From positions 25,551,631 to 25,615,630 of the forward strand of contig OY821749.1 in NCBI GenBank assembly GCA_963682055.1: a DNA stretch of 64,000 nucleotides. The letters are read 5' to 3'. Position numbers and translations under genes: made by a program. The notes beneath the pieces are model-generated. The model worked only from the letters and a program-made list of their open reading frames with translations. It was not told the origin of the DNA and made no database searches. The DNA comes from Primula veris (Eukaryota; Streptophyta; Magnoliopsida; Ericales; Primulaceae). This document shows positions 11,918 to 25,241 of the stretch, in pieces (the stretch's first letter is position 1; each line of letters opens with the position of its first letter).

Positions 11918-14900
11918 ATTCTGATGTACCCCTGTTGTCCTCATCCAATTCATCCTCAGCTCCATCTCGTATCCCTCACAAGAGAACAGGCTCAGTAGGT
12001 GCTTTTCTCTGTCCTAGTGCGTCCTTTGCTTCTTCTACTTTTGAAGATACACCAAATAACTTAAGTGAGGTTGAGGAAGATGAGTTGATCAACAACGAGG
12101 AGGATTTTGAAGATTCATCTCCTGTGAAATCGAAGTTATTTTCAGCCGATTCTCAGTATTTTGATCAATTTCCATTGGAATGCACCCCAAGGCATAGGAA
12201 ACGTAAACGTATGGTATCTTGGGGTGGCTCCATGGAAATTCAACAAGGTAATGCACTTTCTGATAATCCTAGGGTTCCATCAAAAGCCCATGAAAATGTA
12301 AATAAGTCTCAGAGATTTCGCCCCAAAAGCATGCAATTTGACGTTGATTTCGCACATGAAGAGAATCCGAGGTTAATTTATGTTAATGATTCCCGGATGA
12401 CTAACGATAAGTACGAATTCACTGGCAATGAGATCCGGACCAGCAAATATACTATCATAAATTTTTTGCCTAAAAATCTCTTCATGCAGTTTCATCGTGT
12501 AGCTTACTTGTACTTCTTAGCTATTGCTGCGCTGAACCAGCTTCCTCCTCTTGCTGTTTTTGGGAGGACGGTGTCTCTATTTCCCCTTCTTTTTGTCCTT
12601 TGTGTCACCGCTATTAAAGATGGTTATGAGGATTGGCGAAGACATCGATCAGATCAGAACGAGAATAATCGAATGGCTTTAGTGCTCCAATTTGGCACAT
12701 TTGAGCTTAAAAAATGGAAAAAGATTCGTCCTGGCGAGGTTGTGAAGATTTTTGCTGACGAAACTATCCCATGTGACATGGTTTTGTTAGGTACAAGTGA
12801 TCCTAATGGAATCGCGTATATCCAAACTATGAATTTGGATGGTGAATCGAATCTAAAGACTAGGTATGCTAGACAAGAAACAGCTCCAATGGTGCTTGAA
12901 GGGGGTGTTGTTTCGGGAATTATAAGATGTGAGCAGCCAAACAGAAATATATATGAATTTGCTGCTAATATGGAGTTAAATGGGTTGAGATTTCCTTTAA
13001 GTCAGTCCAACATCATCTTACGAGGTTGCCAGCTAAAAAATACCGACTGGGTTGTTGGTGTTGTCGTATATGCTGGTAAAGAAACCAAGGCAATGCTAAA
13101 TAGTGCCATGTCACCTGCCAAAAGAAGCAGACTAGAGACTTATATGAATAGAGAAACTCTCTGGTTATCGGTTTTTCTTTTTACAATGTGTTTGGTAGTT
13201 TCCATTGGAATGTGCTTATGGCTTAAAAGCCGTCAAGACAGACTTGATACATTGCCTTACTACCGTAAGCGTTATTTTGGAGAAGGGGGTATCCCTGGGA
13301 AAAAATACAGGTTTTATGGGATTCCGATGGAGACGTTTTTCTCTTTTTTGAGCTCTATTATCGTATTCCAGATAATGATTCCTATTTCACTTTATATTAC
13401 TATGGAGGTGGTTCGTTTGGGTCAATCATATTTTATGATCGGGGACAGACACATGTTTTGTAGCAACTCTAACTCTCGGTTTCAGTGCAGATCGTTGAAT
13501 ATAAATGAGGATTTGGGACAAATACGTTACATATTTTCAGATAAAACAGGAACACTTACTGAAAATAAGATGGAATTTCGTAGGGCTAGTATTCATGGGA
13601 GAAGCTATGGGAGCTCCATGCATACGACTAACATAGACATATCATGTATGATTCTATACTTGTCTTTTTTTGCTATTTTGTTTTTGTTTTAAGTTAGTCT
13701 GTGTGGTAATGAGTTGGTCCTATATAGCCAAATTTTAACCTAGTCTCGTCTAAAAGACCATATTTTTATGAAAATAATTGACTAATTGGGAAGTCGTTTG
13801 ATTACCCTGTTTTGTATTTCTTATTTTATCGAATTACTTCTGTGAATTTTAAGTAGACATTGTTCCAGTTTTAAATTTGAGAGGTCGAGATCAGTTGTCG
13901 ATTTTGAGAAAGATGAACTAAGGCTTTTGGGTTCGAGTAGTTTGAATATTGAATTATGCATTTGGAGCATGTTTTTTTAAAAGAAAATGTATTCGTAGTT
14001 TTGTACTTCACTTTCAGATGGGTAATATCTCTAAATGGGTATTATTATGAAGAATTTAGGTTAGCCTCTGTTCAGATGATCTTGCTTTTTCCAGAATCAT
14101 TTTTTTTTTTTAATTGTTGTGCTCCATCAACCTTTTTCATGCATAACTGTGGATGGAAGTGTTAATGTGCCTTCAATAGTATCAGTCGTTGTTAACTCGA
14201 CAGCAACCTGGATCTTCTCAGCGGAATAAAATTATCATGTAAACAAAACAACCACCTTTTGAGAAGTGAAGAATGTTTCACATCTATAAAGCTCTGCTTT
14301 TATTTAATTGGATGTTTGCTTCTATTAAGGTAATGATTGTTGAGGAATGAGTTATGGATTTATGGCATGTGGGGGAGATTTAAATGCCTTTTCATATATT
14401 CCTATTTCCGCTTTCCTACAAGAACTCTTCTTTTGGAGAAAACTAGGAAATTCACCATCTACAAACTATGCCTATATCCCGAAATAGGAACATACCTACC
14501 AGAAAAGGAAAAAAAAGACTTGCTATTTAGAACCGCATGTTTTTATAATGCCCTGGCCTGGATCATCATTTGGACTTGATAGAGTTTTTTTTTTGGAGTC
14601 CATGTAACATCTATTTTACGTTACATTTATAACTAGTTATGAGTTGCATCTTTGTTTTGATTTATCTGTCTATATCACTATGTGTGACTATGATTCTAGT
14701 GATCAAGTCCTGTTAATAAGTTATATATTACTCCATATGTCATCAGAGTATAAAACTGATTGTCAACTTGAAATTTTTAGTTCGCTACATTTTGAAGTAT
14801 CTTGACCTTCCCTCTGTCTTTTTCTGTAGTAGTCCTTCGTACTGATACACTCATACACTGCATGAGATAACCTGGTCAGAGTTGTTCGGTTTGTGACTGG

Positions 14901-17900
14901 CTTGTAGAATAGACTGTATAGTGTGAATGTAACTTTTTTTTATATCGTTTTCAACTCTTTGCAATGAGGTTCTGATTGCTGAGTCTTTTTTTTCTAATGC
15001 AGCAGCACAACCAGATGCCCCTGTTAGTAACAGGAGATGGATCCTGAAATCTGATCTCGATGTTGATACCGAGCTCATGGCTTTACTAAATAGCAAGACT
15101 GGTGGAGACCAAAGAAACGCTGCACATGATTTTTTCCTTACTTTGGCGACATGTAATACCGTCATCCCTATTCTCACCCGGTCTCCATCTCTAACTTTAG
15201 AGAGTGAATTGCACGAGGTTGTTGAAGCTATTGATTATCAGGGTGAATCTCCTGATGAACAAGCTTTAGTAACAGCCGCTTCTGCTTACGGTTACACCCT
15301 TTTCGAGCGGACATCTGGGCATGTATCTATTGATGTCAATGGCGAAAAATTAAGGTAGAAACGCTCTCCTCTATTTTATTAAATAGTAGGGTCTATATAT
15401 TTTTGCGAGAAGCCGTTTATTCTTTTGTGGGTTAATTTAAGTTTTATACATCCTACTATCACAATTTTTATCTAGTACACCCAACTAACAGCTTTTATTA
15501 TTGCTCTAGACTTTAATTTTTTTCTCATTCAGTACACTCCCCTCACTTTTTTCGTCGAACTGGATGGTGGATGTTTTCCATTAGGATTGATTATAGCATT
15601 GTTTTTCTCTACTATCACGATTTTCGGTTTTGTAGAGCCAACTTATGGAAAAACATGACATGAGACAAAACGAGAAAATGACAAAATTGTGGTGCACTAA
15701 TAATAAATTTGTTGAATGGGTGTACAAATTAGAAAGTAGCGGCAGTACGGTGTAAAAGATTTTAACTGCCCTTCTTTTGCTGTTCAGTGGGGTGATTTTT
15801 ATTTTATTTTGTAATCTAGGTTGCATGTTTTGGGTCTGCATGAGTTTGATAGTGTGCGTAAACGAATGTCTGTTGTCATAAGATTTCCTGACGATTCTGT
15901 TAGGGTGTTGGTAAAAGGTGCCGATACTTCTATGATGAGTATAGTAAAGGAAAATTCTCTCAAGAATGCTACTCAGAGTCATTTGAATGAGTACTCATCT
16001 GAGGGACTACGGACACTTGTCGTTGCTGTTAGAGAAGTTACGGAGGTAGAATTGGACGAGTGGCAAAGCATGTATGAAGAAGCAAGTACGTCATTGATAG
16101 ATAGATCCGCAAAATTACGACAAGCTGCATCTGTCATAGAGAGAGATTTAGACCTTCTTGGAGCTACAGCAATTGAGGATAAACTACAAGAAGGTGTACC
16201 AGAAGCAATCGAGTCCTTACGACAAGCAGGGATTAAAGTTTGGGTCCTAACAGGGGATAAACAAGAAACTGCAATTTCAATTGGTCTTTCTTGTAAACTG
16301 CTTACTTCAGATATGCAGCAGATCATAATAAATGGTTCTTCCGAAGATGAATGTCGGTATCTTTTAACTGAATCAATGACCAAATACGGTGTGAAATCAT
16401 CACATTCCAAGGATTGGAATATGAATTCAAAAAAGAAAGATGATAGTCATCATTCTAAGATTTCAGATGGCGAGAAGTCGACTACAACTGAACCACTAGC
16501 TCTCATAATTGATGGAAACAGTCTGGTGTATATACTGGAGAAGGATTTGGAGAGTGAGGTACTTATCTATAGTTGACCTTCATAGCCGTATACTATTGAC
16601 TTATATTTATGTGTTACATATTATGCAACAATGTAGCAGTATATGCATCCAGTGTGCTGCGCTTTTAATTGGTTATGTTATTATTTTGCACAGCTGTTCG
16701 ACCTTGCGACCTCTTGTAGGGTGGTTCTATGCTGCCGTGTTGCACCTTTACAAAAAGCTGGAATTGTGGATCTAATAAAGAGCCGTACAGATGATATGAC
16801 TTTGGCGATTGGTGATGGTTAGTCTTCTCTTGTTATGTCACTTTTGAGTTTATCTGGTCAAAATGACGTGTTAGCTACATTTATTTTTAGGACTAGTATG
16901 TTTAGCTCAATGCATGTAGTTCACACGAGAGATGGGCAATGCTTTGAAACGAGAAATTGTAGATAAAGGGTTTAGCGTAAGCATGTTAAAGTTAAAGGGT
17001 GAAGGGTGAAGGGTGAAGTAGTATTTATGTTCTCAAACAAAAAGAACTGTATGCCTAAAGGACATTTCTTAATTCATATTCAATAAGTTTAAAACTCAAA
17101 AAGCCTTTAAAATCACAACTTGATAAATTTACGCAATTTAAAATAATATTAAAGGTTTATAATTGATTTTTTTGATAAGAAATATAATGCTAATGACCAC
17201 GAAAAAGCTTTTACTGTTTGATGTTTTCGTTATTCATAACAAAACAATAATAGTTTTATGCTTTTGCTTTTCAAAGAAATACCAAAGCTTAATATTTTGT
17301 GATGAAGCGCAAAAAGCACGCCTCTACGGAAGATTTGATATCTTAGTTAGCGAACTTCAAGGCACTTTCATTAGATTTTTTTAAAACAGAAGACTCCAGT
17401 GATGTTCTATTCTAGCAGACTTGATCTTTTGAACGAATCTGCAAACATGGTTATGCAAAATATGTTGAAGTAGTTATTATTGCTTAGCTATATTCTGAAA
17501 AGATTTTTAATAGGGGCAAATGATGTTTCAATGATTCAAATGGCTGATGTGGGTGTGGGGATATGTGGCCAAGAAGGGAGACAAGCAGTTATGGCATCTG
17601 ATTTTGCCATGGGGCAATTTAGGTTTTTGAAAAGACTGCTTTTGGTTCATGGACATTGGAATTATCAGCGTGTTGGCTATTTAGTTCTCTATAACTTCTA
17701 CAGGAACGCTGTATTCGTATTCATGCTCTTTTGGTATGTTTGCTATTCTTATGGTTTTGATATGCCTTACACTTTGATGTTAATAGCTTTATCTCGACTA
17801 CGAGTCTCCTTTTTTCTGGGTTATATTGGTATTGATGCACAGTTTCCTGATTTGAACATGACGATCTGAAGTTTCAGGAATTATGTAGTGTGTTTTGTTG

Positions 17901-20534
17901 GTCCTTGAGTATGATTATTTATGAATACTTCCATTGCACCAGTACTTTTCACTTCAACTGTAGGTAATGACTAGTCTATGAGACAATGACCATGGATTTG
18001 AAATTCCCATGTCCCGGCATTTAAAATAACTCCGTTTGAATTAATTAGTCTTGTAAGTTGACATAGCTGTCATAATGAACCCAAAGTTCTAAAATTCCAA
18101 TTCATCTAAAATTACATTAGCCGGCTCTATTATGAAAAAGAGGATACAATCTTCTATGGTAAGTGCATCATACCCATCAACTATAATGAAGCATGGGAGG
18201 TCGGGAATAAATGTTACAGTTAAATTTAGTACACTATAAAATTTGTCTAGCACTCATCTTGTTAATAAGAAAAAAAAATACATTTAGTACACAACCAATT
18301 TGATGTTAACAATTTGAATACCAACTTTCGATGCTTAACAATTTGAGTACCAATCTGTTAGTTTTCGTTTCAATCTGGGTACTTCCGTTAAATTGATTGG
18401 ATATAAGTTAGTTGCAAGTTTCTGTTTGATCCTACAACTTTTAAAATAGATCAATTCTACCCTTATTTTCCAAATTACACTATTGTTTTCAATTTTTTCT
18501 AGATATTTCTTTATGTAATGATCCTATATGATACATTTATTTATATACATATACAAACATATTTTGGGTTTCCAAACAAGGCTGTTTATGTGTTGTCCTA
18601 CTCAATTTAATACGACTAAAATGTGGGTTCTAAAAATATTTTGAATGAGTTTGTTGTTTATTAGGTTGGGTTTGTAACTTGGTTGTCAATTTTTGTTTAC
18701 TGACTGTTGTTGTATCTTTTTTATATTGAATTTGATAAAATCTTTATTGTACAAAAGATTATGAGTTTAAAACTTCCAGTGGTGATGTGTATTTCTACTA
18801 GTCTTGCTTGAAACACTTCAGGATTGTGCATTATTTACAACTTGGGATTTTGTGTTCCTTTCCCGTTATCCATTTAACTTTAATTCTTTACACTTTAATC
18901 CCTTTATACCGCATATAGGTCTGCTATTTAATTATTCTTGGTGCTTTATGGGCCGTTCATTTTAGTTCGTATTATGTTGATTATGAATGAGATTGTATTT
19001 CACATTAGGAGATACTTTTTGATTGTCTCAGACTCTCAATTGTTCATGTGTTTGTGATTCGTTTATCATTTGGTGCAGATGTACTTAGTTTCTTGATCAT
19101 TTTTGCTGTTGGAGTTAATACATTCACTTTACGTACTTAGTTTCTTGTTTCACTTTACGTACTTAGTTTCTTGTTTGGGTGGATTGCTTGTTTCGAAAAA
19201 CATGAATTTTGCCGAATAAATAAATAAATAGAAATACATATTTTTTTTCCATTGGGTGTGGGATGCCCAGTCCATGTGGACCGTTGGCTCCCCCTTGAGG
19301 CCGGCTCTGCATACTAATTGCAATATAAACTATGTTTATATTATATGATTTTGTAAACCATTTTTATTTTGTAGACATGTACTTTGTCTCTTTTTCAAAG
19401 GAATTGATTTGTAACTTACTGTTGGTATAATCTAGGGTGGAATTGATTGTGTAACTTGCAAAAACTTGTGACTAACTTCAATTCAATCAATTTAACTGTA
19501 GTACCCAAATCGAAACAAGAAGTCGTAAACTATACTCAATTGTGAAGTATTGTAAGTTGGTACCCAAATTGTTAATAAAAGTGTACTAAACAACTTTCCC
19601 CCTTTTTAATCCCACTCTATACTTTGGAGGTAATCCAAAGTGCACACCTTGCGTTTTATTCATCTTATCATTATTTACATACATTTTTAACACCGAATAT
19701 GAACCAGTTATCTTGAATATGGCATTGCTCAATGTCGTAAATTCTCTTTTAATAGATATATTAAATTTACTTTGTTTTTCTAGGTACATACTCTGCACGG
19801 GTTTCTCAACAACCTCTGCGTTAACAGATTGGAGTAGTATGTTCTATTCCATTATCTACACTTCGATACCTACAATTGTTGTTGGCATTTTGGACAAGGA
19901 CTTGAGTCATAGAACCTTACTTCAGTATCCAAAACTTTATGAATCTGGCTATAGACAGGAGAGTTACAACATTCGTCTTTTCTGGCTTATAATGATCGAT
20001 ACTCTATGGCAAAGCCTTGTCCTCTTCTACGTACCTGTGTTCACTTATAAAGAGAGCACCATGGACATATGGAGTATTGGAAGTTTATGGACAATTGCGG
20101 TTGTTATTCTAGTCAATGTACACCTGGCGATGGACATTCAACGGTGGTTGCTCCATACACATTTAGCTGTTTGGGGATCCATAGTCATTACGTATGGGTG
20201 TATAGTTGTTCTGGACTCTATTCCCGTTTTCCCTAATTATGGGTTAGTCTTTCGTTCAAATCACGAGTTTATATGCTTTTGCACAATTCTTGATCTGCCT
20301 CTAATTTTTTTTTTTTTTTATATTCTTGTCAGGACAATATACCATCTGGCAACGTCTCCAACATATTGGCTCTCCATCTTACTCATAATAGTTTTAGCTT
20401 TGCTCCCTCGATTTGTTTACAAAATTATATACCTAACCTTTTGGCCTTCGGATATTCAAATAGCTAGAGAGGCTGAGGTACTTGGTAAACGTTCTAAATT
20501 TATTGGGTCTAGGTCAGATCAAGATTCCGGTTGA
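11914..20534 (+). CDS. ALA1: P4-type ATPase, aminophospholipid flippase (ALA1-like), complete
   Basis: P4-ATPases move phospholipids from the outer or lumenal to the cytosolic leaflet, with an ALIS/CDC50 beta subunit. Exons are 11914-13645, 15003-15354, 15820-16558, 16694-16817, 17514-17733, 19784-20242 and 20333-20534. All junctions are GT-AG and in phase, giving 1275 codons plus stop (Arabidopsis ALA1 is about 1158). Seen in order: a Ser-rich acidic N-terminus of about 150 residues; the first membrane pair; actuator DGES at about residue 309; the P4 signature PISL after IMI at about 487; phosphorylation loop DKTGT with Asp at about 543; [40 protein letters not shown] across the exon 4/5 junction; then the C-terminal membrane helices and LLPRF. 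Motif and order match ALA1 better than ALA3 or ALA4-12. The longer N-terminus is the main difference. Exon 1 reading on to 13692 is intron read-through. Confidence 0.96.
13646..15002 (+). other. Intron 1 of the P4-ATPase gene
   Basis: Donor CAT|GTATGA; acceptor ATGCAG at 15001-15002, with a second AG three bases later. AT-rich, with no recognisable gene. ORFs at 13956-14165 and 14337-14579 have no family features. Confidence 0.85.
15355..15819 (+). other. Intron 2 of the P4-ATPase gene, with a probable small foldback
   Basis: GT-AG intron splitting an Arg codon as AG|G. It contains words resembling the foldback family of intron 5 (tactatcacaa, gtacaccca and their complements), but I could not define ends. 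Confidence 0.7.
18280..19592. mobile_element. Foldback element with long terminal inverted repeats inside intron 5
   Basis: The left arm (about 18280-18430) has gtacacaacc, aacaatttgagtacca and gggtacttccgttaaattg. The right arm (about 19440-19592) carries the complement of these in reverse order. The arms are about 150 bp and imperfect, and the inner part is about 1 kb of AT-rich, non-coding DNA. It sits in the 2.05 kb intron 17734-19783. Foldback or MULE-like non-autonomous origin is inferred. Confidence 0.6.
20243..20332 (+). other. 90-bp stop-free last intron (exitron-like)
   Basis: GT-AG intron whose length is a multiple of three and which has no in-frame stop. Its retention would insert 30 residues with a very hydrophobic stretch ([11 protein letters not shown]) into the C-terminal membrane domain. 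Homology with ALA1 supports splicing. Retention is a possible alternative form. Confidence 0.6.
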
Positions 20535-21434
20535 CATGTACATTATCATCCTACTTTACATAATTAAACCCCAGTTTGATCGGTCTATGTCAGAGAGCTT
20601 CTCCCGTCAGCTTTGGATTTCAGTAGTAAATATTTATATTGTTCTATTTGTATGTTGCACTTTTCTTGTTTTATAATACGTAAATGATGACTATCATATA
20701 TCTTGTTTTTACCATTTATGAATAAAGTGATTTGCTACTTCGTTAATTTGTCTTGTTCTTATTTTCTTGGCAGGCCATATAGCAAGACATACACATTAGG
20801 GAAAATATATGTTTGGAAATAAGTAGATTGAGCTCGGGAGTTAAGATGGCATCAGGGAAAGAAAAGTAGTCCAGATCCGCAAAATGAAGATGTATTTGAG
20901 ATCGCTGTTGAGTGGATGGAAAGAGGTGTATATAAATGAAGTATTTTTCTTCTTTTGGTGAAATTGTGGGATTTCACTTATTGAGAGGAAAATAACTTTT
21001 GGGTGAGTTTGTTACTGCTTATTCCCAGGGTACTTAAATATTTTTTGACCCACTGTTGAAAGTTAAGTTACTAAGTACCACTTTTACCTTTAAGCAATAC
21101 CAAACTCACCCTTGGTAGATAGCATGTTGGAAAAGGATCAACACTGGGGTTGACATCATGTTAATTTGAGAGATCGTCTTTTGTAGAAAAAACCCGGAAA
21201 CATAAATCATAAGAGTAATATCATGTAAAGGCTGGTTATTTTTTTCTTACTGAGAGGACTTTACAGAATATATATGAATCAAGTCCATTGTCTGTCTTTC
21301 TTCTATTCAGCTTTCAGTTATTTTAGTCTAACGTTCTTCAACATAGTTAGATGTTATGCCGACCCAGTATATCGGAATGCCTAAAGCTTGATTTTTTCTT
21401 TTTCGATAAATACAAATCAAAATAAAAACAAAAG
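20535..21434 (+). other. 3' UTR of the P4-ATPase gene and intergenic DNA
   Basis: Non-coding sequence after the TGA. An acceptor-like ttcttggcag|gccata at about 20774 suggests a possible 3' UTR intron. No other gene is seen before the LTR element. Confidence 0.45.
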
Positions 21435-21512
21435 TAAATTGTAACTTACGAGTTTCAACACATTGTAAACCAATCTCCTTTACCATTTGAATTATTGCAA
21501 CAAATTGTAAAC
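21435..21512. repeat. 78-bp direct repeat of host DNA, left copy, flanking the LTR element
   Basis: Starts aaattg after gt and ends gcaacaaattgtaaac, directly before the left LTR. It is repeated without a difference at 28291-28368 directly after the right LTR. This is far longer than the 5 bp that copia integrases normally leave. Confidence 0.9.
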
Positions 21513-21716
21513 TGTTGTGAGATTATTGGACTCTTGGGCTTATAATTTATGGGCCCAAGTTGGGCTTGTAACCCTACCCCTCTATCTATATAAAGAGGGC
21601 TAGGAGTCTTGTATTTGACATTCATTCACATATTCCTTCATTAATAAAGATCATGTTGTTCTCCCCTCTCTCTACTTCTGTCTCCCTATATACGTAGCTA
21701 ATAGTGTATTACAACA
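21513..21716 (+). repeat. Left LTR, complete
   Basis: 204 bp with inverted termini TGTTGT...ACAACA. Contains tctatataaagag (TATA-like, near 21587) and aataaag (poly(A)-type, near 21644), as expected for an LTR promoter and terminator. A 7-bp inverted repeat, cttgggc/gcccaag, lies near its start. Confidence 0.92.
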
Positions 21717-21718
21717 CG

Positions 21719-21728
21719 TTATCAGCAC
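21719..21728 (+). other. Primer-binding site
   Basis: ttatcagcac lies two bases after the LTR end. It resembles the tatcagagc/tatcagcac sites that copia elements use with a tRNA or half-tRNA primer. The tRNA itself is not determined. Confidence 0.65.
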
Positions 21729-22369
21729 TTTGCTCGCGGAGACTACGATATACGCTCGCGGATATGAGAGATTTTTGTTAAACGCACGGATATTAGGTAT
21801 CTATAAACCTTGAGGTTTATCCGGGTTTTAGGGTTTATTACTATATCGACCTTCATCAAAATAGCAGAAGTACGGTAAACAGTTTATTCACTGTAGAAAA
21901 TTGATGCTCACATATTTTGCTACTGCATGAACATATAGTAAATTACACTACTGGTTTACCATGAACATATTTTGCTCACTGGTTTTCTCATCATAGACTT
22001 AATAAATACTGCAGTTTATTCACGGCACGAATGCTACTGCTCAATAATAACTCTTAGACTAATATGATGGTTTACCATAAATTACACTATCCTGCAGTAT
22101 ATCCCTAAGTACAAAATAGTATAATGTTATATTTTGTCTGATATATGGTCAACACATGCTATCTTTGCAACCTATCTGATAATGTAATTTGGTAATTACT
22201 ATTAAATTAAAATTTGTTTTCCCTGCATGTGATATGGTAAAATAATAATTAAAATTTGCCCTCCCTGCATGTGATATGGTAAATTAGTAATTAAATATAC
22301 TGCACCATTGCATGTTGTAATTACACGCATGGTCCTGTAGTATAATACTTATACGAAAACAGTACATAT

Positions 22370-22558
22370 GGATTGATTGATAATCTTAAATAGATTTGAT
22401 TTGATATGTTAGAATCTTCATGGATTGATTGATAATCTTAAATAAATTTGATTTGATATGTTAGAATCTTCATGAATTGATTGATAATCTTAAATAGATT
22501 TGATTTGATATGTTAGAATCTTTATAGATTGATTGATAATCTTAAATTGATTTGTTTA
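22370..22558 (+). repeat. 52-bp tandem repeat, 3.6 copies, in the element leader
   Basis: Units start at 22370, 22422, 22474 and 22526 with a constant 52-bp period. Each begins gattgattgataatctta and contains atttgatttgatatgtt. The first three differ at only a few positions; the last is partial. It lies between the PBS and the gag remnant. Confidence 0.9.
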
Positions 22559-23394
22559 TAACACCAAATCTACTGCATGATTAGATACCTAAAATATATT
22601 TACTGCATGTTTATATATATATGGTTAATATAGACAGGTACAATCTATATTTAATTTATTGCCATGTTTATGATATGATAATTTGCGAAATCATATATTT
22701 TCACATTTAAGTTGGAAAAATTATGAACCTTCCCCAACTAGGCTCACCTATTTGGATACGATGTCTAGGAAAGATATAGGCGGAAGTCGATATCCTAATG
22801 AGGTCGGGTTTTAAGTGGCATTCGTGCCCTCCGCCCTCACCGTCTTTCCTGGTCGTTTTTCAAGTAGAGCTACCGAAAGGGGTTGACTAAATAATAATTT
22901 CCCCGAGTGTGTTTATATAGTGATGTATGTTTCGCCGAATTGGTGTCTCTGTATCGACCTGTCGTTCGATCAATGAGAACCTATTCACATTACAAGCAAA
23001 ACTATTTTTCGAACCTGTCGTTTCGAAATAAAGTTTATGATTGTGCAAACCATAAACATATAAACCAGTCGTTTTATATGATAAATAATCCAGAACTCCC
23101 AACACATGTTGGATGCCATCTATGATGAGAAAAATCGTAAAAACATACTTGCGAAATGACTGTTTAAACGTTGATTTTAATCCGTCACCACATGTTACTC
23201 ACCCTGATGTGTGAAAATGTGATGCCCAAATTTTTTTTGGATGCCATCTTTGATGAGTAAAACACGAGTTTGTTGTTACTCACCCTCGAGATGAATGCTA
23301 AGGCGTTGATTTTATTCCGCCGCCACATTTGAGACGCGATGACGTCTATGGTGAACAAATGTCTGAAATTGACATATTGGAGCTATCCTTCACC

Positions 23395-23560
23395 AAAATA
23401 CTATCTTGGAAATTGTATTCCATAAGCAGTATCGTGAATTTATATTCACCATATTCCTTTATCGCCCATCTGTTATTGGATAAAAAAAATTACCCCGGTG
23501 AGTAGTTTTAATCCTATTGGGTCAATGGCAAATTGTTTGCCTGATATTAATGCTCTTCGT
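23395..23560 (+). pseudogene. Copia gag remnant
   Basis: The DNA reads like the part of copia gag that encodes a QQYREF-type segment (cagtatcgtgaattt), an AHLLL-type segment (gcccatctgttattgg) and a PTGS..LPDINA-type segment (NPIGSM and LPDINA are readable at 23507-23551). Frames are broken between these pieces. An extra palindrome, GGCAAA-TTG-TTTGCC, sits inside the last segment at 23527-23541. Assignment is by family memory, not by alignment. Confidence 0.6.
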
Positions 23561-25009
23561 GTATATTTTTTTTCACGAATCGAGAACCGAGACAAGTGTT
23601 ATTTGCCTCGAACTGTCGCGATCCCGATGAATCGCCTAGCCAAGCGAGATTTTAGACAATCGTCAAAATCGAAAACCTGTGGCTCCAAGACAGTAATTGA
23701 AAGGAACAATATGACACGTTATCACAAAGCAAGATATAATGCTCAAGGAGCCAACTCTATGCTATAAAGACAAAGGTCATGCACGGTTACTCCTTAAATA
23801 GTTCACAACTATTATAAAGGTGGAAAAACCGATGCTAATGTGGTTAAAGTTAATTGAAAGGAAACTATTGAGACCCCCGATTTTGTGGCTCAAATGAGTT
23901 TGATACCTTTCTTTATTGATTTTGATAAATCATTGAGCCATTTTTTCGCTCATCTGGATTATGTTTTTCCATTTGGATTATGATTTTTTCCATTTGGACA
24001 TACTTTTGGATAATGGTTTGCCTGTTTATGAAATTTCTCGAAATAATTTAAAGTGTTTTGAGCAAATTCCTTTGACAAATGTGACCAAACTTTAAATTAT
24101 GAAATTTTAGGCAATACTTGTGGTGTAGTTGGTTTTTTAGAAATAGTGGGTAACAGTGTACCACATAATTTCACCAACTATTTGCCTAAAAGAGTACTCA
24201 GTGACAACGATTCTGGACCTGTCGTTCCAAATCGAAATCTTTGGTAAAACCAAATTGATTTGTCAAGTATGAGGTCTTATACTCATGTAGGTCCTGCCGT
24301 ACCTTGTTGAGTTATAAAATATTCGAGAAAACCAGTGTTACCTGTTAATAGCTCATGAAATAATTAAATTTCTTTACATAGCCTCCATTCAATACGATCA
24401 AAAACGTATTTTTAGAGGAGTTGGAATGTCTTTCAAGTGGTTGCTATCACATTCTTTAAAGCGTTTAAAGTTTCCTTATCATTTCGCCTGTCGTCGAATG
24501 ATAAAGAATTTAAATGCTAAGACATGATTGTCTTTACTATCATTCGCCTGTCGTCGATTGATAAGAGCATTTTGATATTGTGGCATTGACCGGATTAGAT
24601 ATTCCCGGGTCAAAAGACGATGCTTGATTTATAATCGCATCGCATTTGGATTCTCTTTGAGGATATATTTCGTGATTAATCCGAAATTCATGCCACTAAT
24701 GCTCACTTTGAAAGACTAGTATGTGTAAAGATCACGAAATGAACTCGTAGAATTCTTGTAAAGAATTGAAGGAGTTATTGTGGACTTATCCAACCATAAG
24801 ACGGACCATAAATATAAATGGTTATGGTTGATGCATCGACAATATGGTCACATTTTAATGTTGTCCACATAAATGCAGCATTTTCCAAACTTTTAGCCCT
24901 ATCATTAAGTTGATGGCTCATGATCCGGATTATCCTGAAAAGTCTAGCCGACTTGATAATTCCGAAGAGTAATAATCGAAATTTCGATTTGAATTACTTG
25001 AGTTTGGAA

Positions 25010-25241
25010 ATTGAAATTGAACATCCTGTCGATTATGTTCAGACCCAAATGGACTCACGGAAAGTTTGATGATGCGACTGCAAATGATTGCACGCATTTC
25101 TTGGTCTTGCGCACCAAGATTTATATTTCCGTATGGGGTTATGCTATTTTGCTGCATTGGTCTGTTATGAGGCCCATAGACACTCAAACACCATATGCGT
25201 ACCAGCTGGTTACTGGTTATGAGCCAGAAGTCTCATATTAA
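25010..25241 (+). pseudogene. Copia integrase C-terminal remnant
   Basis: A short open frame (25011-25241) reads VWGYAILLH, then QLVTGYEPEVSY. It resembles the W-GHAILHA and LVTG-EP-ISH motifs that end the copia integrase region. The catalytic D-D-E part is not recognisable upstream. Two hairpins lie just before it (24968-24998 and 25018-25041). Confidence 0.65.

Noticed and set aside
14851..15177. Minus-strand ORF over flippase exon 2
   Set aside because: Shadow of the coding exon on the other strand.
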